From contig OY820914.1 in assembly GCA_963682005.1 (NCBI GenBank), positions 2,046,001 to 2,110,000 on the forward strand: 64,000 nt of DNA, given 5' to 3'. Below are positions 1-8,264 of the stretch, one piece after another. Source of the stretch: CAIYUC01 sp963682005 (GTDB lineage Bacteria; Bacteroidota; Bacteroidia; Bacteroidales; FEN-979). Under the pieces are notes generated by a model. It searched no databases. It was not told the origin of the DNA and saw only the letters and a program-made list of their open reading frames with translations. Within the stretch, counting starts at the first letter, position 1. Each line of letters opens with the position of its first letter. Both the position numbers and the translations under genes were made by a program.

Positions 1-78
1 ACATCATCAATAACCCGAAAAATTGGGAAGGAGATAAATTTAATTCCAAGGGTTGATTTTTTTTCACCCTCTTTCAGC

Positions 79-411
79 TCACGACCTTATATTTTGCAAG
101 GCATCCGGGGCAAACTGGAGAACCGGCCTGATGATCTCGCAGGATTCCAGTGCTGCGCATTCCCCGCAGGTCTGGAAACCTTTCGATGCAGCGCATTTCC
201 TTATTGCGCATTCGGCCCAGTGGCTGATCTTGACGCCCGGTTCGCGGCATCCCGTGCAGTTGATCATTTCAAGTGTGATATTCGGGGCATTGTACATTAC
301 ACGCCATTTTTCGGCGGTAGCTTTTCTTAGTTCATCGTCATTGGCCAGCGTGGCGATCCTGGCGTCGCAGGTGGCACAGTTCAATCCGCAGCAGGAGATA
401 AGGTTTTCCAT
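79..411 (-). CDS. DUF3795 cysteine-rich protein
   Basis: A small soluble protein of about 110 residues, rich in cysteines in CxxC-like pairs (MENLISCCGLNCATCDAR at the start, then NCTGC, CAIRKCA and CGECAALESC). This Cys pattern and the opening 'CCGLxCxxC' are typical of the DUF3795 family, whose function is not known; metal or iron-sulfur binding is an inference. I start it at 411 because residues upstream of MENLIS (to 474) are lysine-rich and do not fit the family. No neighbour shares its strand nearby, so no operon partner is visible. Confidence 0.75.
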   Translation of the reverse strand: MENLISCCGLNCATCDARIATLANDDELRKATAEKWRVMYNAPNITLEMINCTGCREPGVKISHWAECAIRKCAASKGFQTCGECAALESCEIIRPVLQFAPDALQNIRS

Positions 412-555
412 ATATTCAGATTTAACGGGAGATAATTTTTTGATTAGGTTTTTTTTACTCTGAAAGATGAACACATGCTTATCTTTCAGGATGGCGAAGA
501 TAAATATTTTTCTTTCAAATCATGCATCAACCCGGCCAAATTACTACCCTTCCAT

Positions 556-625
556 ACTACTCCACCGTCACACTCTTCGCAAGGTTCCGCGGCTGATCGA
601 CATTGCAGTTGCGCATTATGGCGAT
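556..625 (-). repeat. Displaced copy of the glmS 3' end (direct repeat, left)
   Basis: This 70-bp segment matches the last 23 codons and stop of glmS at 1651-1720, with 67 of 70 bases the same by eye. The three differences are two silent changes (Leu and Arg codons) and one Val to Ile change, so the copy looks like a once-functional glmS end from a related genome, not a decayed duplicate. Similarity ends sharply at 625. Together with 1651-1720 it flanks the toxin/antitoxin cassette as a direct repeat, the layout expected of attachment sites at a gene 3' end. Confidence 0.85.
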
Positions 626-729
626 AGTCTCATATTTCATTCTTCATGATCACCTTTTTTAACAAAAAAAAGATCCGGAACTCCGCTGCTTTTTGCACAC
701 GGTGTTTCAATTATCTCGGGAAATAGCAG

Positions 730-737
730 TATCTTTG
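730..737 (+). promoter_or_regulatory. Bacteroidetes -7 promoter element of the AbiEii cassette
   Basis: TATCTTTG fits the TAnnTTTG consensus. TTTC at 705-708 is a weak candidate for the -33 box. An AAGGAG at 740-745 sits ten bases before the ATG at 756, a Shine-Dalgarno-like site that is unusual in this phylum. Confidence 0.6.
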
Positions 738-755
738 ATAAGGAGAATATAAAAA

Positions 756-1064
756 ATGAATTCCCGGGATTTCATCAAGTCAAAATTAAAACCCCGATAT
801 TTTTGGGATGTCAATCCTGAAATCATGAAGGAGGATTCCGCCTTCCGGTTAATCATTGAAAGGGTGTTTACGCGTGGGGATATTCATGAAATGAATGAAA
901 CATTGAGATTTTACGGAAAAAAAAAGGTAACAGATGTATTAAGCAATCTGAATTACCTGGATCCCAAAACACTTAATTTTATAGCAAAATTTTTTAATAA
1001 ACCCATCATAGAATTCAGATGTTACCAGCGAAAGCAGTCGGGCCCGCAGTTCTGGAACTCATAA
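756..1064 (+). CDS. Antitoxin-like protein (DUF6922-like), AbiEi position
   Basis: A 102-residue protein with a basic N-terminus (residues 5-18, ending in ...PRYFWDVNP) and a helical body. It resembles short proteins annotated DUF6922 that precede AbiEii-type nucleotidyltransferases in Bacteroidetes; the same type of protein precedes the second toxin at 20690. Its last 46 bases overlap the start of the toxin gene, implying translational coupling and equal dosage. By position it should neutralise the toxin and perhaps repress the promoter at 730. The family match is by recall of its layout and the 'LFW/YFW' signature; the function is inferred. Confidence 0.65.
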   Translation: MNSRDFIKSKLKPRYFWDVNPEIMKEDSAFRLIIERVFTRGDIHEMNETLRFYGKKKVTDVLSNLNYLDPKTLNFIAKFFNKPIIEFRCYQRKQSGPQFWNS

Positions 1065-1648
1065 AATCACTGCAAACCAAACCCTGTCTTCATGGATTCT
1101 ACCTGGCAGGGGGAACTGCTCTTGCATTGTACCTCAACCACAGGAAATCGGCTGACATTGACCTTTTCTCAGGCTTTTCCTTTGATGCGGCGGCATTGCT
1201 CGAGGAAATCCACCAGCATTATCCGTTTCAGTTGTCTTTTTCTGCTGCCAATACCCTGAAGGGTTCAATTTCGGAAATCAAAGTTGACATCATTGCCCAC
1301 CGTTACAAACTTATTGATGAACCTAAAGAAGTCCAGGGTGTAACGCTTTTATCAATTCCTGATATCATTGCAATGAAGCTGAACGCCATTTCAACCAGCG
1401 GTCAGCGGTCAAAGGATTTCATTGACATCTATTATCTTCTCAGGGATTACAAAATGGGAAAGATGCTGGAGTTTTACAGGGAAAAGTATGACCAGGAAAA
1501 TGCGGCATTCATCCTGAAAAGTCTTATCTATTTCGAAGATGTCGACCTTGCCGACTGGCCGGTTTTAATAAAGGATCCAAAATTGAAATGGGCTGATGTA
1601 ACAAAACAGATCCAGAAAGTCGTGCTGGATTATTCACATCACGCTTAA
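1019..1648 (+). CDS. AbiEii/AbiGii-type nucleotidyltransferase toxin
   Basis: A 209-residue protein of the nucleotidyltransferase AbiEii family. The fold's signature is clear: LAGGTALAL near residue 30 (GG motif) followed by KSADIDLF near residue 44 (the paired Asp metal ligands), and later EIKVDIIAHR with the third acidic position, then IAMKLNAISTSGQRSKDFIDIYYL. Members act as type IV toxins or phage-abortive-infection proteins by transferring nucleotides to targets such as tRNA. It overlaps its antitoxin by 46 bp and ends three bases from the glmS stop, on the opposite strand. All catalytic motifs look intact. Its substrate cannot be told from sequence. Confidence 0.85.
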   Translation: MLPAKAVGPAVLELIKSLQTKPCLHGFYLAGGTALALYLNHRKSADIDLFSGFSFDAAALLEEIHQHYPFQLSFSAANTLKGSISEIKVDIIAHRYKLIDEPKEVQGVTLLSIPDIIAMKLNAISTSGQRSKDFIDIYYLLRDYKMGKMLEFYREKYDQENAAFILKSLIYFEDVDLADWPVLIKDPKLKWADVTKQIQKVVLDYSHHA

Positions 1649-1650
1649 AA

Positions 1651-1720
1651 ACTACTCCACCGTCACACTCTTCGCCAGGTTACGCGGCTGATCGACATTG
1701 CAGTTGCGCATTACGGCGAT
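1651..1720 (-). repeat. glmS 3' end (direct repeat, right)
   Basis: The terminal 70 bp of the intact glmS gene, repeated at 556-625 in the same orientation. The pair brackets the AbiEii cassette at 756-1648. Confidence 0.85.
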
Positions 1721-3490
1721 GTGGTATGACAATAACTGCAAAGGTATGGTGGCAATCAAAGGAACGAGCATTTCTTCCGTATCGGGGATCTCGATGCAGT
1801 GATCGGCGAGTTTCATTACATCCACATCGCCTTCGTTCACAATGGCGATGATCTTTCCTTTGCGGGCTTTGACCTCCATGATGTTGCTGATCACTTTCTC
1901 ATAGGTTCCTTTTTTAGTGGCAATGACCACCACTGGCATCTGGTCGTCGATCAGTGCGATCGGACCGTGCTTCATTTCGGCTGCAGGGTATCCTTCGGCG
2001 TGAATGTAAGAGATCTCCTTCAGTTTTAGCGCTCCTTCCAGCGCAACAGGGAAATTATAGCCACGTCCCAGGTAGAGGGAATTTTTCACATCTTTATAAA
2101 TGCGGGCGATCTCCATGATCTGGTCGTTGAGGAGCAGCGTCTTTTCTACCTTTGCCGGTATAGAATCGAGTTCCGTGAGGATCTGGTGGATCCTTGATCG
2201 GGGAATTGTGCCTTTTCGCTGTGCCATTTGCAATGCAAGCAGTGTCAGAACGGCAACCTGTGCTGTGAATGCCTTGGTTGATGCCACCCCGATCTCCGGA
2301 CCGGCATGGGTATACACGCCGGCATGTGTGGCCCGGGCAATGGATGATCCCACTACGTTGCAGATTCCGAGGACCGTTGCCCCTTTGCTTTTTGCAAGTT
2401 CTATGGCAGCCAGGGTATCGGCAGTTTCTCCTGATTGTGAAATGGCTAATACAATATCATCCTCATACAGAACAGGATTCCGGTAACGGAATTCGGATGA
2501 ATACTCAACCTCCACCGGGATCCGTGCCAGTTCTTCAAGCAGGTATTCGCCCACCAGCCCGGCATGCCAGGATGTTCCGCAGGCTGTAATGATAATGCGT
2601 TTTGCATTCAGCAGCTTCTGCTCATACTCCTTGATCCCGCCAAGGTGAACGAATCCTTTGTCAACATTGATGCGCCCTCTCATGCTGTCCTTGATCGACC
2701 TTGGCTGTTCATAGATCTCCTTCAGCATGAAATGATCAAACCCGCCTTTTTCAATGGCGGAAAGACTCATCTGGAGCTTCTGGATATAGGGTGTTTTATC
2801 CTTGTTCTTTATTGTTTTTATCCTGAGTTCCTTGTTCCGCTCGATCGTTGCAATTTCCTCATCGTTCATGAAAACGACGTTGTTCGTATATTCAATGATC
2901 GGGGTAGCATCCGAAGCAACGAAGAACTCATCCTTGCCGACACCGATCACCATCGGGCTGCCTTTTCGTGCGGCAATGATCTTGTCCGGGTTGTCTTTCG
3001 ACATCACAACAATGGCATAGGCTCCGATCACCTGGTTCAGTGCGATTCTCACTGCTTCTTCAAGCACATCCGTCTCGTTGGCCTGGATGTCTTCAATAAG
3101 GTGGATAAGGACTTCTGTATCTGTATCACTTACGAATATATAGCCACGGTTCATTAATTCACTCCGGATGGTGGAATAGTTTTCAATAATCCCGTTATGA
3201 ATGATTGCAAGGCTTTTATTCTGGGAAGGATGAGGGTGTGCGTTGATTTGGGTGGGTTCGCCATGGGTAGCCCAGCGCGTATGGGCCATTCCTGAAGTGC
3301 CTGAAAGGTCATGGTCTTTGACGAAGGCTTCAAGGTCTGATACCTTTCCTTTACATTTATATATCTTAAGTTCTGTATCGATCAGGCAGATCCCGGCACT
3401 GTCATAACCCCGGTATTCCAGGCGATGCAGTCCTTTTATCAGGATGGGGTAAGCCTGACGAGGTCCGATGTAAGCAATAATTCCACACAT
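1652..3490 (-). CDS. glmS: Glutamine--fructose-6-phosphate aminotransferase (isomerizing)
   Basis: Makes glucosamine-6-phosphate from fructose-6-phosphate and glutamine, the first step to UDP-GlcNAc for peptidoglycan and lipid A. The 612-residue protein has the normal length. It begins MCGIIAYIG, so Cys2 becomes the N-terminal nucleophile of the class II glutaminase; RLEYRGYDSAG follows near 25 and HTRWATHG near 72. Two SIS sugar-isomerase domains fill residues about 290-600, and the end is the highly conserved DQPRNLAKSVTVE. The gene is intact despite the cassette inserted three bases past its stop. DUF4270 and GT5 genes upstream on the same strand may form a loose group with it. Confidence 0.98.
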   Translation of the reverse strand: MCGIIAYIGPRQAYPILIKGLHRLEYRGYDSAGICLIDTELKIYKCKGKVSDLEAFVKDHDLSGTSGMAHTRWATHGEPTQINAHPHPSQNKSLAIIHNGIIENYSTIRSELMNRGYIFVSDTDTEVLIHLIEDIQANETDVLEEAVRIALNQVIGAYAIVVMSKDNPDKIIAARKGSPMVIGVGKDEFFVASDATPIIEYTNNVVFMNDEEIATIERNKELRIKTIKNKDKTPYIQKLQMSLSAIEKGGFDHFMLKEIYEQPRSIKDSMRGRINVDKGFVHLGGIKEYEQKLLNAKRIIITACGTSWHAGLVGEYLLEELARIPVEVEYSSEFRYRNPVLYEDDIVLAISQSGETADTLAAIELAKSKGATVLGICNVVGSSIARATHAGVYTHAGPEIGVASTKAFTAQVAVLTLLALQMAQRKGTIPRSRIHQILTELDSIPAKVEKTLLLNDQIMEIARIYKDVKNSLYLGRGYNFPVALEGALKLKEISYIHAEGYPAAEMKHGPIALIDDQMPVVVIATKKGTYEKVISNIMEVKARKGKIIAIVNEGDVDVMKLADHCIEIPDTEEMLVPLIATIPLQLLSYHIAVMRNCNVDQPRNLAKSVTVE

Positions 3491-3564
3491 AACATCAAAA
3501 TATAAACAGTCAAAATTATCAGGAATTTATTTCATAATCAAGAAAAATGTTGAGAAATCCTTGA

Positions 3565-4911
3565 TCAGTCAATCATTGTGTAGATGATCTGAAGGTGTAG
3601 CCTGTCGGATGTTGATTGAGGCAGAGTAGGTTGTGTGCCGGTGAGCATGACACGGTATGGACTGAGGACATTGGATACCGGGTTGTTGACCATGAGAAAA
3701 AGATCATAATCAGGGGTTGTTCCGAGGATCAGTTGCTGGATATGTCGCGTGATCCTGAACCGGTAAGTACGTGATCCGGCATCATAGGTGCCTCCGAAAT
3801 AACCGGATCCTTCATCGGAATCGATTACAGATCCTATGTTCCCGGCAGTATCACGCCGTACCAGGTTGATGTAAACCGGTGGGTTCAAGGTGGTATCCGT
3901 CTCATAATTCTTCATGATGAGTTGAACCTCATTGATCGCAATATGATGACCCTTCTCGAACGTCTTTATATAAGGAAACCTGACTTTAGTCCACACCCCG
4001 CCCAATCCCTGGAGGTATAATTTATTCCTTCCGGCAGTTGTGTCATGGCTGATCAGTTCCCTCCTGAAATCGGGTGAAGCATCGGCGTATTCCCGGTGGT
4101 CAAGTCTCGTAAAATATGCCGTTTCGGTGCCAATTGTAAATGTGAACTGCAGTGAATTATTTTCGCTGTTATGGTAATAGAGGATCATCTTGGACTGTGT
4201 GGCGGAAATCGGGAACATCATCAGGCCTCCCTGGCTGTATACCGGTGTGGTCTCAATATTGAGTCCTTTCATGAAGGTGAGGAAGCTTTCATTTGTTGCA
4301 AGGCTCGTAGCCGGGGCATCCAGGATTTTGTTTCCCAGGTAATTTGTCAGATGGTTGAGATTGATCCTGAGTTGTGGATAAAGCACTTCGCCGTTAACGG
4401 TTACACTGTCTTTGGGATGAGGGGTGAAGGTAAGGTTGGCCAGCATGGTGCTGTTTACGGCGATGCGTCTTTTTGAATAGTAAAGACTATCGTAAAAAAG
4501 ATCCTGGCTGAGTTCATACACTTTGATGTTCTGGGGGGTAGTGATATCGCCGTATGTGCTGCCGTAAGGCAGTATCAGCACCAGGGAGTCCATAACGGGA
4601 TTTGTTCCGAAAGAAACAGCTTCCGTTGATAATCGCAGCTGTGTATACAGGCTGGCTGTGGTGATTCCGAACTCCGGATCCATGATTGATCCGAGAAGGA
4701 TGGATGTTGATTTGTCCGACCTGATCGAATCCTGGATCAGGGAATATGCCACTACGGTGCAGGTATCCACCTTCTTTACATTCAGGGTATCAGAAGCAGG
4801 AAGAAGGTCGAGGCCGATGGAGTAAGGATCTTTTTTACAGGAAACTATGCTGATCATTGTCAGCATCAGGAAAACAGGAAGCAGACCAGGATAACGACGG
4901 ATCAATTTCAA
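3565..4911 (-). CDS. DUF4270 family lipoprotein
   Basis: A 448-residue exported protein. The N-terminus is a lipoprotein signal (MKLIRR then a hydrophobic run ending SIVSCKKD), so it is anchored by Cys at about residue 25. The following DPYSIGLDLLPASDTL opening and the whole length match DUF4270, a Bacteroidetes-only family of unknown function. The gene starts 26 bp after the GT5 synthase ends and is likely co-transcribed with it; from memory this neighbourhood (GT5 synthase, DUF4270, glmS) recurs in the phylum. No enzyme motif is visible. Confidence 0.85.
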   Translation of the reverse strand: MKLIRRYPGLLPVFLMLTMISIVSCKKDPYSIGLDLLPASDTLNVKKVDTCTVVAYSLIQDSIRSDKSTSILLGSIMDPEFGITTASLYTQLRLSTEAVSFGTNPVMDSLVLILPYGSTYGDITTPQNIKVYELSQDLFYDSLYYSKRRIAVNSTMLANLTFTPHPKDSVTVNGEVLYPQLRINLNHLTNYLGNKILDAPATSLATNESFLTFMKGLNIETTPVYSQGGLMMFPISATQSKMILYYHNSENNSLQFTFTIGTETAYFTRLDHREYADASPDFRRELISHDTTAGRNKLYLQGLGGVWTKVRFPYIKTFEKGHHIAINEVQLIMKNYETDTTLNPPVYINLVRRDTAGNIGSVIDSDEGSGYFGGTYDAGSRTYRFRITRHIQQLILGTTPDYDLFLMVNNPVSNVLSPYRVMLTGTQPTLPQSTSDRLHLQIIYTMID

Positions 4912-4937
4912 GTGTATAGATTTAAAGAATTCCGGGT

Positions 4938-5765
4938 TTAATCAACTGTAACAGATTCATTGACAAGAATCTCATCATAGAAATCAGAGAACGCGTCAAC
5001 ATATTTGTCCATTGGTTGGAATTCAAGATATGGTTTGTCTGATCCCCTGACATATGATCCAAGTTCGCTGTTGATATCCGGTGAGCCTAAAATCACGGCA
5101 TCCGAAAAATCAATCGCGGCTTTAATGATATTAACGTAGGAAGGACTTTTATAGTATTTGAGATCTTTGGCGGATATGCCTTCAAGCTTTATTTTGTTTG
5201 CAAATTCTTTATTCAGGACATCCTTGAAATCATCGTCATAAATTGAATAGATGACTTTTGTGTCAGTGAAAAGAGGGTTATCCTTGAACGCTTTTTTGAC
5301 ATAGAGGGGAACAAGACTTGTCATCCAGCCGTGACAGTGGATGATATCGGGGCTCCACCCCAGCTTTTTCACGGTTTCGATCACACCGCGTGAAAAGAAG
5401 ATCGCCCGTTCATCATTATCCTTGAAAAACTTGTTATTCTTATCGGTGATCGTATATTTACGCATGAAATAATCTTCATTGTCGATAAAATAGATCTGCA
5501 TCCTGGCCTGCTGGATTGAAGCTACTTTAATGATGAGAGGATGATCGGTATCGTCAATGATCAGGTTCATCCCTGATAAGCGGATAACCTCATGCAGTTG
5601 ATTGCGGCGCTCATTGATATTTCCATACCGCGGCATAAATGTCCTTATTTCTTTCCCTTTTTCCTGTATTCCCTGGGGGAGGTATCTCCCGATTACGCCC
5701 ATATGGCTTTCCTTGAGGTAAGGCGTGATTTCCTGTTGGACAAAAAGTACTTTTGGTTTTTCCAT
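4938..5765 (-). CDS. Short glycogen/starch synthase-type glycosyltransferase (GT5 N-terminal domain only)
   Basis: About 275 residues beginning MEKPKVLFVQQEITPYL, which is the N-terminal half of GT5 (GlgA-like) synthases, with HCHGWMTSLVPLYVK near residue 145. The C-terminal Rossmann half that completes the active site in full-length GlgA (about 480 residues) is absent, as is usual for this Bacteroidetes family, so the enzymatic role is uncertain. I start at 5765, not 5837, because the -7 promoter element at 5804-5811 lies inside the longer frame. The DUF4270 gene follows after 26 bp. Confidence 0.8.
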   Translation of the reverse strand: MEKPKVLFVQQEITPYLKESHMGVIGRYLPQGIQEKGKEIRTFMPRYGNINERRNQLHEVIRLSGMNLIIDDTDHPLIIKVASIQQARMQIYFIDNEDYFMRKYTITDKNNKFFKDNDERAIFFSRGVIETVKKLGWSPDIIHCHGWMTSLVPLYVKKAFKDNPLFTDTKVIYSIYDDDFKDVLNKEFANKIKLEGISAKDLKYYKSPSYVNIIKAAIDFSDAVILGSPDINSELGSYVRGSDKPYLEFQPMDKYVDAFSDFYDEILVNESVTVD

Positions 5766-5803
5766 AGTCACCGGATGGTTTTTCTGTTCGCGAATTGCGG
5801 GTG

Positions 5804-5811
5804 CAAAGATA
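5804..5811 (-). promoter_or_regulatory. Bacteroidetes -7 element of the GT5 gene
   Basis: CAAAGATA on the plus strand reads TATCTTTG on the minus strand, a match to TAnnTTTG, 39 bases before the ATG at 5765. CAAA at 5827-5830 could be a -33 box though the spacing (15) is short. Confidence 0.6.
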
Positions 5812-6277
5812 CTAAAAATTTTTTTACAAAATTCCAAGAATTTTTTGTAAAATAATGATTTTTATTCAATTAATCAATGAGACTATACCGATTCAACTGA
5901 AAGACCGAAAAATTCATGGGGCGAATTGACCAGGAAACTATCCGGAAATACATTTGATAATGATCCTTCCCCGGTCCTGTTCTCCTGAATAACGTTCTCT
6001 TCCGCGCCTGACATGATGTTTGATAACCCGGGAAAATTTTTTTTGAAAAAAATGCCCGCCGGCGTATTACCTTTTGCCTTCCCGACCGATTAATGTAAAA
6101 CCAAATCAAAAAATTTAAAAAAGGAGGTATGGAGAAGCAGTTCATCTGGCAAATGAAAAATTGATCAGGGAATGGGATGGATTTTTCGGGTAGTTCCAAT
6201 TATTACTTCCAGAATTTAATGATTGACCGGATAATACCAACGGTGGATATGGTATGCAATTGACAAAAAGAAGAATC
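5812..6277. other. Long intergenic region with leader copy 1
   Basis: No protein-coding gene of normal size is supported. The main content is the first copy of a repeated leader (6078-6195) that recurs before the next gene pair. An AT-rich run and a GC-rich palindromic patch (near 6055-6065) precede it. Confidence 0.5.
6078..6195 (+). repeat. Leader repeat, copy 1, with an 11-codon ORF
   Basis: About 118 bp closely matching 7610-7725. Inside is a perfect anti-SD complement (AAGGAGGT, 6121-6128) directly abutting ATG at 6129, opening an 11-codon frame (MEKQFIWQMKN, stop at 6162-6164). Copy 2 keeps the same frame and stop (MDKQFIRQMKN). It lies in front of the first secreted-protein/lipoprotein pair, so it may be a shared 5' regulatory leader. 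Confidence 0.65.
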
Positions 6278-6757
6278 ATGAAACAAATGAAAAAAATCGG
6301 GATCCTTGCCATAATGATTGTAGTTGCTTTTTCGCAGATGATGAAGGCCGGCACCATGAAAACCTCTTCTGTAGCTCCCGGACCGGTCATACGGTTCGAA
6401 TTTGACTTCAACTCAAAGAAATCAAATTGTATGAACCCATTTGGCTTTTGCAAATTTTCAATTGAAATCACCTGGGAGGATCATGGTAATTCAAACGGCT
6501 TGTTACCCGGTCGTGCATATTTGAATAAAGCAAATCAATTGGTGATCCTCCTTAAGGAAAGTGACCTTCAGAAACACCGGCATGGTGCATTGCTGCCTTT
6601 TCTTAAAGGAAAAAATGTCGTAAGAATCGATGATGATTATTCATTATCCGCGGAGGTTAACAAGGCTCTTGAAGCGAAAACACCTGTAATTATCAAACAG
6701 GGAGAGTACCCGGTTTCTTATTCCAACGGTGAGTATAGCATTACGATAACGCTATAA
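6278..6757 (+). CDS. Secreted protein of unknown function (copy 1 of paralogous pair)
   Basis: About 159 residues starting MKQMKKIGILAIMIVVAFS, a signal peptide with likely cleavage after MMKA. The mature part is small, with a C..PFGFC element near residue 50 and a C-terminus rich in short beta strands (IIKQGEYPVSYSNGEYSIT). The protein at 7809 shows the same plan: a Cys pair ending in GIC, and a terminal LKKGTYKV strand. I could not assign a family. It is followed after 49 bp by a lipoprotein gene, an arrangement repeated downstream. The start could also be the Met at 6287. Confidence 0.7.
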   Translation: MKQMKKIGILAIMIVVAFSQMMKAGTMKTSSVAPGPVIRFEFDFNSKKSNCMNPFGFCKFSIEITWEDHGNSNGLLPGRAYLNKANQLVILLKESDLQKHRHGALLPFLKGKNVVRIDDDYSLSAEVNKALEAKTPVIIKQGEYPVSYSNGEYSITITL

Positions 6758-6806
6758 GATTTCTTTACAACTGGTATTTTGGATCAATAATAAACAAGAA
6801 AAGCCC

Positions 6807-7409
6807 ATGAAATCAATAATTACAATAAGTATTCTTTCGGTTATCCTGACTTGTTCTGTTGGATGCACTCCTTTACTGTTCAAGATCAAAGGAGTGAAAA
6901 AGCCAGGGCTTGAATCAACGGAAAGCACATTGAATTACCTTCAGAAAAAGATGCCGGACACAAACTCCCGATGTTTTATTGCAAAGGATTCGTTGCGGAT
7001 CAAAGAATTGTATGATCTGATCGGCGGGTTACCGGTTGTTGATTTTTTTACCGGAGACGGGAAATTGATCAGGTATTCCGAAACCGGGTCATGTACAGGT
7101 AAAGCAGATGATTTTTCCAAAGGACTTGAACCCGGAAAGGAATACCCGATTGATCCAAAATACCTTTTTTCTGATATCATGAACCGTCTGACGGAAATAA
7201 CGTCCGAAGGGTCAACGTCAATGAGCAATTGCGATTTTATCGTCGCGGTTTACTGGGCCAAATATGCAGGATCTTTGAATAATAGTGCGTTCGGAATCGT
7301 AAAGAATATTCAGGACAATAAAAGGATATCGGCAAGTATAGTTTATGTGAACCTTGATTTCCAGGCCTCCTGGGGCATCAGGCAGGTGCCAAGGGTTGTA
7401 GGCTTGTGA
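6807..7409 (+). CDS. Lipoprotein, possibly thioredoxin-like fold (copy 1)
   Basis: A 200-residue lipoprotein: hydrophobic leader then SVGCTPLLF (lipid-bearing Cys at about 20). The segment GVKKPGLESTESTLNYLQKK and the C-terminal CDFIVAVYWAKYAG...VNLDFQASW align in plan with the lipoprotein at 8333 (MKTPEIETKES..., DYFILVCFAKYFA...VNVDFQKSW). The beta-alpha-beta pattern around 'FIVAVYWAKY' resembles thioredoxin-like proteins, but no CxxC active site is present, so a redox role is not supported. It is the second gene of duplicated unit 1. Confidence 0.7.
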   Translation: MKSIITISILSVILTCSVGCTPLLFKIKGVKKPGLESTESTLNYLQKKMPDTNSRCFIAKDSLRIKELYDLIGGLPVVDFFTGDGKLIRYSETGSCTGKADDFSKGLEPGKEYPIDPKYLFSDIMNRLTEITSEGSTSMSNCDFIVAVYWAKYAGSLNNSAFGIVKNIQDNKRISASIVYVNLDFQASWGIRQVPRVVGL

Positions 7410-7808
7410 TGACCCCGGTTTCAAGCCAGTGACGATAAAACCTTGTGAACCAAAAAAAGGAGAACGTGGTGCTTATTAAATGATTAAGGGAAGGTGAAGT
7501 TAATTTTCGAAAGAAGAATAAGAACAAGGATTTTTATTCAAACGAATTCAATCATGGCCGACCTTTCAAAGTGTTTATAAATAAAGTTCACGATGATTAT
7601 AACCAAATGCTTCCCGACCAATTAATGTAAAAACAGATCAAAATCTTAAAAAAGGAGGTATGGATAAGCAGTTCATCCGGCAAATGAAAAATTGATCAGG
7701 GATGAGATGGATTTTTCGGGTAGTTGAAGTCGTTTCTGCCGAAAATTAACGACTGCCCAATACGGGCTTGGGAGAAAAGGCCGTACAATCTAAAACAAGA
7801 GATTAATT
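7410..7808. other. Intergenic region with leader copy 2
   Basis: No normal-size gene. It carries the second copy of the leader repeat (7610-7725). The rest is AT-rich sequence with no feature I can name. Confidence 0.5.
7610..7725 (+). repeat. Leader repeat, copy 2, with an 11-codon ORF
   Basis: Counterpart of 6078-6195. AAGGAGGT (7652-7659) directly precedes ATG at 7660; the 11-codon frame ends with TGA at 7693-7695 and differs from copy 1 at two residues (Glu to Asp and Trp to Arg). Confidence 0.65.
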
Positions 7809-8252
7809 ATGAAAAAAATTACTTTATTCTTCTTATTACTAATTATGGGAGTCACTTTCATTCCTGCCGATGGTTACAGCAAACCATTTTGGGTCAGGTT
7901 CAAAATCGGAATTTTCGCAAAATGGTCGATCACTAATACCGGAAGTTGTGATGATGGATGGGGTATTTGCCTGACAACGAACACAGAAGGGAACCAGGGA
8001 TTGACTTTTTTCGGCTATGATAAGGAGACAGACAAATTTTATATTAAAATATCTGAAAAGGACCAGTCATCAAAACATTTTGGCAGTGGCAGTTTCGATT
8101 TGAAAGAGGACTCCCCGGTAGATCCAAAACTGGTAGCAGGGTTTCCCAATTTTCAAACAGGCGGTAAACTCGTAGTGCTTAAAAAGGGAACTTACAAAGT
8201 GCGAAAGGACGGGACTGATCTGATAACCGCTTTTGACTATTATTTGAAATAG
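7809..8252 (+). CDS. Secreted protein of unknown function (copy 2 of paralogous pair)
   Basis: A 147-residue protein with a signal peptide (MKKITLFFLLLIMGVTFIPADGYS). The mature region has a Cys pair (SCDDGWGIC) near residue 58 and ends in short beta strands (LVVLKKGTYKVRKDGTD). Its plan matches the protein at 6278, though sequence similarity is low, so the duplication is old or the pair evolves fast. It sits between leader copy 2 and a hairpin at 8265, then the lipoprotein gene at 8333. No family recognised. Confidence 0.7.
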   Translation: MKKITLFFLLLIMGVTFIPADGYSKPFWVRFKIGIFAKWSITNTGSCDDGWGICLTTNTEGNQGLTFFGYDKETDKFYIKISEKDQSSKHFGSGSFDLKEDSPVDPKLVAGFPNFQTGGKLVVLKKGTYKVRKDGTDLITAFDYYLK

Positions 8253-8264
8253 CCGGCAATTTAT

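Larger units (their letters stand above)
475..755. other. Intergenic stretch holding a glmS remnant and the cassette promoter
   Basis: No convincing gene lies here. It contains the displaced copy of the glmS 3' end (556-625) and the promoter of the following toxin/antitoxin pair (730-737). On the minus strand the glmS-like frame is open only from 640 to 557 (27 codons) and is preceded by an in-frame stop. Confidence 0.7.

Noticed and set aside
79..463. Plus-strand open frames opposite the DUF3795 gene
   Set aside because: The minus-strand protein has the conserved cysteine pattern of a known family; the plus-strand frames have none.
556..1720. Tn7 insertion at glmS
   Set aside because: No transposase genes or Tn7 ends are seen and Tn7 does not duplicate the gene end; the repeats fit attachment-site-like recombination better.
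2564..3157. A 197-codon plus-strand frame within glmS
   Set aside because: Antisense to the conserved glmS coding region, with no family match or promoter.
5870..6471. Minus-strand open frames before the first secreted-protein gene
   Set aside because: They overlap the leader repeat and the signal-peptide region of the plus-strand gene and show no protein-like composition.
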